From Mnemiopsis leidyi (taxonomy: Eukaryota; Ctenophora; Tentaculata; Lobata; Bolinopsidae), in contig JH152972.1 in NCBI GenBank assembly GCA_000226015.1, positions 17,929 through 48,998 of the forward strand: DNA of 31,070 nt, given 5' to 3'. Of this stretch, positions 21,599-29,895 are shown one piece after another. The notes under the pieces are model-generated. The model had not been told where the DNA came from. It made no database searches and was given only the letters and a program-made list of their open reading frames with translations. Position numbers and translations under genes: made by a program. The first letter of the stretch is position 1; each line of letters starts with the position of its first letter.

Positions 21599-23421
21599 TC
21601 AGTCACTTGCCGAGCTACTGGAGCTTTTTCTCCTTTTTCTGCTTCTCTTAGATTTACATGCTTTTTCTCTTGAAGACTTGTCAGAATTCTTTGATTTTGA
21701 TTTTGTATCGTGTCTTGACTCTGAATCGGTATTATCTGTTGAGGTGGCATGTCGAGTGGTCTTTTTGGTTAACTTAGTAGGTTCAGAATCTGAATCTGAC
21801 GAATCATGACGCTTACTGACTTTTTCAGTAGTCACTTTCTTATGTCTAAAATCTGAATCTGATGAATCATGACGCTTTTTGGTTCTTTTGTTAACTTTTT
21901 TGGGTTTAGAATCTGAATCTGATAAATCATGACGCTTACTGATTCTTTTAGAAATAACTTTTTCTGGTTCAGAATCTGACGATGAATCTGATGAAGAGGA
22001 AGGCTGGCGAACTTTCTTTTCTTTGCCTTTGCTGCGAGGAGGTTGGGGTGATTTTGACAATGATTTCATTGTTCTTCTTTGCCTCTCATCTTTTTCTAGA
22101 TTCTGAGGCAGAGCTCTCTGTATCGTGCCTCCGTCTCGGAACTCCCCCTTTATTTGAGTTATTTTTCTTTGAATTATTCGTATCTCGTAGCTTAAACTTC
22201 GGGGTTTCATAGGATTTCTTTTTATGTCTGGCTCGAGATTCTTTATCAATAGAATCTGGTGAATCATCCCGGTGTTTGCTTCTAGGATCTGTTCTCCGTC
22301 TGTATCTTGACTCATTGTCTCTATTAGGTTTAGAAGACCTGTTTGGTGGAGATTTAGATTGCCTTCTCTTGCTGTGTCCTATATCACAATTAGGTGATCT
22401 AGATCTTGTTCTCCTTCTGGGTCTCTCTTGGAGTGGTGATCTTGTTCTTTGTCCCCTCTCGTGAGACCGAGAGTCCGACCTTTTTCTCACTCCACTAGTT
22501 TCTCTCCGGGAAGCATGTCTAGGTGGTGATTCTTCTTTTCTCTGTCTTCGTGGAGGAGATCTGTAGTGCTGGTTTGAGGTTTCAGCAGATTCATTCTTAC
22601 TCCTATGCTGAATTTGACGAGGAGCAGATCTTGACGGTTCGTCTTCATTGTTAGCATTGCTGCTTTTCTCGTACTTTGGTTTTCTTTTTCTTTTCTTTCT
22701 TGTGTTTCTTTTTCTTATGTTTAGCTTTTGGTACTCCCCCCACTCCAGAGTTACTCCTATTTAACTTTTTCATAAGTTTTCTCTTTTGTTTGTCTGTTAA
22801 GTTGGCGATAAATGCAACTTCAGGATCCAACTTTTCATCCTCAAGCATCTTATACTTGTTGTCATGAACATCCATAACTGAATTGACAGCATGTTTTCTC
22901 ATTTTGAGACCACCCTTTTCCATAGAATTCAGCAGAGACATTGGGTCCTCCTTACCTAAGTCTGGGGGATTTTCCTCTGTGTTCATACCGCGATTGTACA
23001 AGGGACATACTTTATCTGTGTTCATATGACCCCAAACACCACACTTTATGCACTTGGTGTTTCTCACTTCAATTCCAAAAGGACGATCTGCGATGTCCAA
23101 GTTTTTAGCAAAGTCCGCTGCTCTTGGCGCATTTTTCTGCCACTCAAACCTTACCTCACGCAGTTCTAACTTTTCGTCCTTTTTCCTGCACTGCAAAGGC
23201 GGTTCATACATGAAAGAAAGTTTGTCATCCTGGGTTAATTTCCCGTGCTTTAACAGGTTCTTGTTTTCGTAAATCGCCTGTTCTTTCAGGTACTGTTTGT
23301 GAAGCTCTTCTTGAGCTTTCTTTTCTGCTTCATGCTTTTGTTCAGCAATCCATGTACGCTTCTGATTCTCATAGGTATGGGGATGGAAGAACTTGTTTCG
23401 CATAAACTTCACGAACGCCAT
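21599..23421 (-). CDS. CIR1: CIR1 (RBPJ/CBF1-interacting corepressor, CIR_N domain), two apparent frame breaks
   Basis: The ATG at 23421 opens a CIR_N domain (HPHTYENQKRTWIAEQKHEA, EELHKQYLKEQ) and then a zinc knuckle CX2CX4HX6C (C124, C127, H132, C139 in CIKCGVWGHMNTDKVC), as in CIR1 orthologs. The family links RBPJ to HDAC/SAP30 repressor complexes and associates with splicing factors. Residue ~215 onward is Lys-rich, then Arg-Ser-rich, ending in KRHDxSDSD repeats of about 20 residues (DNA period 60-63, 21785-21960). The reading frame changes twice: frame 0 ends at the TAA at 22651-22653, the RS tail continues in the +1 frame to 22086, and the final part continues one further +1 to 21599. 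Both changes lie in or beside A-rich coding runs. No intron is evident, unlike the other genes here. Total span is about 607 codons; human CIR1 has 450. Confidence 0.92.
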
Positions 23422-24455
23422 GATTTATTTTTTTGACCTGATAAATGAAGTTGATTAATAGACGCATTATTGCAATGCAATTTTCTATGTGACAAAAATG
23501 CATTTCAAAGTCAAATCAAAAACTGAGAGCTTTCATTTAACACTTTCATTAATTAGTAGACCGTGCAATTTTAAAAAAGGTTAGCAAAGAGGAGCAGTGA
23601 AAACCATGTTAACATCTCAAAATTTTACAAAATTCTGTTCAATTGCAAATTGTTATAATAAATAATGTTACTAGTAGAATAACAAACAAAAAATATTAAA
23701 AGGGTTTAAAAGACCAAAACAAAAATTGGCCAGTTTACTAATTTTGATGAAATTCACCAAACTCATATCTCTGATAAAAGGTTCTAAGATAAATTCTGGA
23801 AAGCTAAAGTCTGGAATCCTAATAACCTATTAGAACATTTATTTGTAAAGTTATAGGTAACCAACTAATTACTACATATAAATGAGTTTGCTAACGTAAG
23901 AACTAATTTCACTTTTTTTTAATTAGTTGAAAAAGGGTGGATAACATCTGACATCAAGTGAAACATACCTACACAGCTGAACTTAAACGTGAAAATTAAT
24001 AGATAACGAAGTAACAAAGTAAGTAAGTTAAATGCAACTAGAGTCTAGACTAGGCATCTAGAAATCTACTTATGTTCGAATTGAAACAGTTCAATTTAAT
24101 TAACATTGTGCAATCAACTATCTGTGTTAAAGGAAAAGTTTTGATCACTCTTTTCCAGCAAGAAAAGTAGGTCCAATCTTGATGATTCGCAGTTTAGATT
24201 GCACAATTTAATAGAACTGACCTTGATGAAAACGTATCTCAACTACATTACTACTAACTGTAGTAAAATTTTGATGTTTGAAGCAATAACAGCAAGTTGC
24301 TGATATCTAATGCCCAGCAGTTTTTGTGCTTTTTTCACAGATAAACAATTAAGCAATAGTCCTATAAGTTTGATTTTGGAGGCAGCACACCGCAGAATAA
24401 AGAAACAAGAACACTGATAATGAAAATCACATCAGTTATGCTTTTATGGCACGAC
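23422..24455. other. Intergenic, CIR1 5' side to TIPIN 3' side
   Basis: AT-rich sequence with no recognisable gene. A TTTATCAG acceptor-like site just upstream of the CIR1 ATG (minus strand, about 23440) would allow a 5'UTR intron. Nothing else is notable. Confidence 0.55.
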
Positions 24456-27400
24456 TCAGGGTGCCATAAGTTCGTCGCTGTCTGGTTTAAATCTCTTGCT
24501 TGGGGCTTGGCAGTCCGAGTCGGAGGACTGATCTAACTGGGATGATGAAACATTGGTGTCATTTCGTGCTAGTGGGGAAACATCCAACGAATTGCTTGCA
24601 CCGATACCTGAAAATGTAAACAAAACTAGGTTATATATATATGCAGTAGAACATAATCTAAATAACTTCAACAACATTTCAGAAGATTGTCACGTAAGCT
24701 TGATAAAAAGTTCAACCACAAAATTTGCAAATTCACATAGCATACCACTTTCTCGCTGTTTCTTCCGCTCCAAAGCACGGAGTCTGTTCTGTCTCATGCG
24801 CTCTATCTGATCATTACTAAGTGTAGGTGGTGTGGGTGGTGGTAAGTCTCGAGGAGGAGGCGCTGGTTCTTGAAGTGGTTCTCCAAACAGACCCGAGTCT
24901 GTGTTCTCCTCCTGAAGATATGAATCAATTTAAAGGTAAATTAATAGGAAGAAATCAATTAACATTTCCAAGGGAAATATCATTTTTTATGACAAATTGA
25001 AAAAAGAGCTTACTTGATTTGCAAACCTACTTACAAGGTATGCCTTCTTCAAAAGTATTTAATGTTTAGAAAAAAGTGATAAAAATACCTGAGCCTCCAT
25101 GAAGTTTGGTTCATCATCCTCATCCTCATTCTCTTTACCAGTGACAAGAGCCATGCGTCTGACTTCCTCATAAATCTCCATTCTTTTGTTGAAACATTTT
25201 TTGCGGTTTTTCATACCCAAATGTTCAACCTGCAAATAAATATAAATTAGCTGCTGCAGTGGTGTCAGTAAAATGGCAGCATATATAATATCCTGTCGCT
25301 TAATTATATGTAGTAAGATTAAAAGAAAGAGGTTTTTTTGGAACTGCCAACAATACAAACTGAAATGGTCTAGATACCGGGTGCACAAACATACGAACAA
25401 CACAACAACCGGTAATACATCTCTACTTATTCTTACTTACCCATAGTACCCTCCTAAAGAGTAAAGACTGATGTTATACCTTTTCAATGACATCTTTGAA
25501 AGTCATTTTAGGATAGAGTCTGTGTGCCCAATGTTCATATGCCTTGCAGATGTTTGTGATATCTTCAAGCTCATGTCCTTTTCCCTTGAACTTCAATGGT
25601 TTCACGTGACTGGGAATAGCTGACAGTCCTCTGTCAGAGAAGAGTTTCTCAAGGTCCAATTTGAGCATAACTCGTTTTGGCTTTTTGACTTTTGTAATGT
25701 CGTCTTCACCACCAGGATTGAGAATTTTTATTTGTCTGGGCTCCACTTCTTCAGCTAAAAATTTTCAAGTGAGGTTCCACCAAGTTTTCTCAAGCAGTCC
25801 TATTGAAAACAATACAGTAAAATTATTACTAATGTCCCTTAGTTTAGAAAATCAAAATACTTGAAACATTTCATTTGTTCTACTGGATCCCGAGTCGATA
25901 GAAAGGGCTTACATAGGTCAAACCGTTAAGGGGGTAAGGTAGAAGGAGGAACGTAGAAGGGGTTTGTGGCAGCTAGTTGATTTGACAGTACAGGAACTTA
26001 AAGCACCCTAATAAGCATCAATTGCACGACTCATTTAGTTATTCTAAGAGGATTAATTTAAGTAAATTACAAAAAAACTTTTTCGAGAATTTTAAAATTT
26101 TTGGAAATTTATATTTTATGAATGAAACTTGGCCTTTTCACGTTAAATCATGCTGAATATTTGCATTAAAATCAAATTTTTGGAAAAATTCCTTTTTTGC
26201 GATTTCCCCTTAGATTCAAACAAGAATTGCACCCGCTTTGATTGGTCAAATCAATCGGGCACTCGATTTCCATCTTATCTACCTTAGGAGACATATTTAA
26301 AACGCTCGAAATGCGACGGTTTTTCAAAGAATTCGCCATATTTTCGGACGGCCAAAATTTCTGTTTTCAGAATAAAATCAGTCGAATTATTTTTGAGGGG
26401 TTTATATTAAGGGGTTTATATTAATTGTGACTTTATCTATTCACCATCTCCACGATAAGTTATCGATATGAATCGTAAGACAAATGAACTCAAATATTTG
26501 ATCATAAATTGTTTATCGAAGTTAAGTAACGATTTTACAGTATTTAATAGTAAAGTGCCAAATAAACGTCTCATGAGAGACGAAGCTGGTGACTTCAAGC
26601 ATGTCCCATTAGAAGTAAGCAAGCTCTGTTACAGCTTCAATTGCCACAACGGTGAAATTTGTGGTGTAGTGGAGAACAGCAGACACCGTCGGTCTCAAAT
26701 ACCTTCCGGAGGATTGGAATTTAAGCTGAAGGTAACGTTCAAAGGCACTGGAGATATCGTCTATAAGATGAAACTTCTGATTTAAGATGCATACACCTAG
26801 GAGTACACTGGAGAACAAACCGACAAAGACATACCCGTCCCACTGGAAGAAGATGATGAAGGAGAAATCGATTTATGATTTTGATTTTACCTTAAATATG
26901 ATTTTATCAATTTTCTCTAGAATATTGAAATTCTTTGAACGGTGAAATAAGCTACAAACACCCTGATTTTATTCGACGTCTGAAATGTGCCGGATTTTAG
27001 AAAAATTCGCCGTGATTTTGTCCGATCATAATTCTGGTCGTCAGAGTTTGGTCCGACCTAAATATATCTCCTAAGGTAAGTTCAATTTTGAAATAGATCA
27101 CATTATATTCTGATATTGATAAAGCAAGTGCAGACCAGATCAACCATATCATGCATATTGTCTCCTCCTTTAAGAGCCTCCAAAATTGTTGGTTGGAAGT
27201 TTCTGCAAAACACCTTTCCGTTTTCTTTCTACTTTTCTTTTATTTGAGAATCGTTATTTCCTCGACCGTTTTCGAGCTGGATTTTTCTCGGACCTTGCTC
27301 TTTGCTCATTTAGCCGATATAACTGTGATAACTTGTCACTACTGAAACACAAGGATATATCTTGTGGATGAGACTAGTATATATTCAACATTTGACAATA

Positions 27401-29056
27401 AGTTACGGAAGCGAGTTATGTGCCCCGCCTCGGCTAAAGCTGTGAATGTCCTTGCTGTACGGCATGTTAAACAAGGAACCGAAGCAGCTGGGTTCCGTCC
27501 AGGCTCAATTCTTTACACTCAAGTCAATATGTTCGTTTAATACGTCCTCTTGATCCAATAAGCACTGTTGACCAAAATAGATACTACGACTCCGTCTGTC
27601 TTGTCTACAATTGGCCGCTTTTCGACACGTTTCTGCCTCAGAATGGGTGACTTGATCAGAATGGGTGACATGATCATTGATGATCATGCTGCTTAGTGTT
27701 CTCGGAAATTTTGCAAGCAAAGTTCATTACCAATCTTAAAATAATTCGGATGTTTTTGTACATATAATTAGCATTTGCTTGAAGATCATTAATCGGGATA
27801 AGACAACAATTATATAACAATATGCATTTCACAGCTATCAATAGAATAATATCATACTATATGAAATTTATACAAGAAGACGTAATGAAAACAATTATTA
27901 TTATTACTACGTCAATAGAATTCTGTCTAGAGTTTTGGCGAGTCGATCAAAGCAACATATCCATAGCAATGTGCACAAATCAACAATAAAGCATGAGGAT
28001 GGAAAAAAATCCAGCAATTTATGCCCATCATGTCAGGGTGCTTTAAGTTTCTGAACTGTCAAATCGACTTGCAAAATGTTTGAATTTCCCCCTCAACACA
28101 AACTCTAGAGATTGGCAATAGATGGGGTTAGACTCCCGGGAACTGGACCATGCCAGAGTCTTACCACTACATTACCAAGTAAATGCAAAAGATAAGCAGA
28201 TGAAGACCAGCAGCTACATTTTAAAGGATATAAATGTATACAATCAAATTTGATAACAAAGAAATTTAGTACCAAATTCAATTGAAGGGTTCCCATCGTC
28301 CTTCTCCAGAACATCCTGCCCCACAACATTTTTTTCGCAAATTTGGTCCCAGCGATCTTAACCAAAACCCTAACCTTAACCCTAACGAAGTTGTCTGTTG
28401 AGGAGCAAAACGTCACTGAGGCCGAATATGCAGGAAAAATGTTCTGGGGCACAATGTTCTGGGGCAGAACGTTGGCCACCGATGAAAGAATATGTGAGTT
28501 TGATTACCTACCTTCCTCACCAAATGGCTCTTCTTCATTCCCAAACAGTTCATTCATGACCTGAAATGAAAAACATATAGTAGACTTACATAAGCAAAAC
28601 AAATGCAAACTATAAATCTAAAACTCAAAACCCTGCCATTTTAAAATTTATATCCATAATGAAAGAGGTCCAATTAGAATAAGAGAGATACATAGCCTTT
28701 TCTTAATTTATTTATTGTGAAAAAGTAACCTAATAAAAAGGTGTTTTAGATGATGTGTTACAATTTCAAAATTAATGTTGCAGCGTTTATGGATTTTAAT
28801 TGGATATCGTGTTACAATTTACAAACTAATGTTGCAGCATTTTTCGATTATGATTGGATATACCTAACTCCTCCTTAATTCTTTAATTGCTTCACATGAT
28901 AGTAAAAATTTGTACCCCCACCTGATAAATTCCTTTCTCTATTGCTAATCTAAACTTTAACCTGAAAAGAAAACTTACATCCTGATCATCCAAATTAAGT
29001 GCTTCAGTAGGTTCGTTGTCCAAGATGTCAGCAAACTGTTGAGCAACTTCGTCCAT
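24456..29056 (-). CDS. TIPIN: TIMELESS-interacting protein (Swi3 domain), fork protection complex
   Basis: Six exons, 29056-28979, 28560-28512, 25754-25480, 25229-25089, 24911-24746 and 24607-24456, join in frame to give 286 residues (human TIPIN 301). The Swi3 domain lies at about 69-165: LKLDLEKLFSDRGL, LKFKGKGHELED and YEHWAHRLYPKMTFKDVIEK, then VEHLGMKNRKKCFNKRM from the next exon. Residues about 212-236 hold IERMRQNRLRALERKKQ after a proline-rich linker. This resembles the RPA32-binding helix shared by TIPIN and SMARCAL1, so RPA interaction is likely conserved. TIPIN pairs with TIMELESS at replication forks and supports CHK1 activation and S-phase checkpointing. The N- and C-termini are acidic and Ser-rich. 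Intron 2 (28511-25755, 2.76 kb) is by far the largest intron in the window and contains several inserted elements. Confidence 0.94.
26280..27078 (+). mobile_element. TIR-bounded DNA transposon, about 800 bp, in TIPIN intron 2
   Basis: The left end is TACCTTAGGAGACATATTTA (26280-26299). The right end, read on the minus strand from 27078, is TACCTTAGGAGATATATTTA, 19 of 20 identical. Looser similarity continues inward: both sides carry AATAAAATCAG, near 26371 on plus and near 26970 on minus. If the outer TA is a target duplication, the inverted repeat proper begins CCTTAGGAGA. The element encloses one plus-strand ORF. No transposase motif is visible, so it is non-autonomous or carries cargo. The superfamily was not determined; TA duplication would suit Tc1/mariner-like elements. 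Confidence 0.72.
26468..26878 (+). pseudogene. Unknown ORF inside the TIR element, two in-frame stop codons
   Basis: From the ATG at 26468 the frame runs 105 codons to a TAA (26783). It then continues in the same frame through a TAG (26798-26800) to a TGA (26876-26878), 137 codon positions in all. After the second stop it reads EYTGEQTDKDIPVP followed by LEEDDEGEIDL, an acidic tail that looks like real protein. The body is basic and contains CYSFNCHNGEICGVVENSRH and LEFKLKVTFKGTGDIVYKM, suggesting a small beta-rich domain. I do not recognise the family. It is on the strand opposite to TIPIN and fills the middle of the transposon. It is most likely a decayed transposon gene. Confidence 0.5.
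28110..28176 (-). repeat. tRNA-derived SINE relic (A- and B-box-like motifs)
   Basis: The minus strand reads GTAGTGGTAAGACTCTGGC, resembling an A box (TRGYNNARNGG-type) as found in tRNA SINE heads. Some 20 bases later it reads CCCGGGAGTCTAACCCC, resembling a B box (GGTTCGANTCC) with substitutions. No complete cloverleaf can be drawn, so this is not a functional tRNA. It lies in TIPIN intron 2. Confidence 0.4.
28294..28484. mobile_element. MITE-like element with about 45-bp imperfect TIRs
   Basis: The left end (28294-28338) contains CCAGAACATCCTGCCCCACA. The reverse complement of the right end (28484-28430) contains CCAGAACATTGTGCCCCAGA. Both start CATCG and end in AACATTTTT...GC. The 90-base core includes a short run of CCCTAA/CCTTAA units (28365-28386). 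The element ends 28 bases from the exon at 28512-28560. No clear target duplication was found. Confidence 0.65.
28755..28862. repeat. 54-bp tandem duplication in TIPIN intron 1
   Basis: Two adjacent units (28755-28808 and 28809-28862) both start GTGTTACAATTT, share AATGTTGCAGC and end in ATTGGATAT, with scattered differences. It is an old local duplication with no coding signal. Confidence 0.85.
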
Positions 29057-29895
29057 GAGTATAACTTTCTAACACCTACTTCAAAATATTGATGAAGTTT
29101 AGGTTTATTAAGAAAGTGGCTTACCAAATTTTGCACAACTCTGAGTCATACAAGAAAATAATGATCGTATCATTCTACCTCAAATCGAAGTAGGTTTTTT
29201 AGACAAAAAATTTTAACCGCTATGTTGCTTGGAGAGCAGATGTCTCCATTTCTGATTGGGGGTGAGGGATAACCTAGTAGAGGCCAAGGGTCGACTACCT
29301 CTTTGAGCTCAAGCTCATGTTCATGTTGAATCTTGGACAGTTTTAATTCTTAATTCTGGGTCCCTCATAGCGTCAAGTGCGAGTGGGTTTCTCAGCACAG
29401 AGTAAATATGGGACCAAATGGAATGAACTTAACTTTAGTACTTAACTTTATTACTAAATTTATTACTAAATTACTTACTTTATTACTAACTTTATTACTA
29501 ACTTTAACATTAAACTCTAGGATCTAAACCAGACTTGATCATATTTTGAGAAACCCTGAGTGCAATGAGTTTTAAACTATTTCAACACTACAAATACATC
29601 AAATTTATTGAGGAACCCGAGGTGAAAACCAAAGGACCTAACCTCCTCAATAAATGTCCTGCTAATATCCCAGGAATGTCAAAGTTTATGACGAAGGTTG
29701 TGTTGTGCATGTAAAACAAACCTCTACTCATCATTTCATCTCAACTCCTAATCGAATCTTCTCGCTACTCTCATCACAGTGAACTTTGTGTCCCTTCAAT
29801 CATACCTGTTCACCTAAGGTACACTTTTCATTTGGAAACAATCTTTCTTTCATTTGTTCAGACAGTTTTAATAACTCCACATAAATATATTGTAC
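29057..29895. other. TIPIN upstream region and 5' flank of the retroelement
   Basis: This stretch separates TIPIN (leftward) from the retroelement ORF (rightward). A tandem array of TTATTACTAA-type units occupies about 29440-29510. The boundary between host sequence and retroelement 5'UTR is not visible. No LTR-like direct repeat can be tested because the element runs off the window. Confidence 0.55.

Noticed and set aside
22090..22165. A 40-nt intron (GTTCCG to CTCAG) to explain the second CIR1 frame change
   Set aside because: Far shorter than any other intron here (minimum about 138 nt) and it would remove sequence that reads as normal Ser/Arg coding. A single-base indel in A5 is simpler.
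27390..27500. Possible tRNA or SINE (GGGTTCCGTCC resembles a B box)
   Set aside because: No convincing A box or cloverleaf at the right distance. It may be repeat-derived but cannot be supported by eye.
28365..28386. Interstitial telomere repeat
   Set aside because: Only about three degenerate CCCTAA-like units, sitting inside a MITE-like element; no evidence of a chromosome end or fusion.
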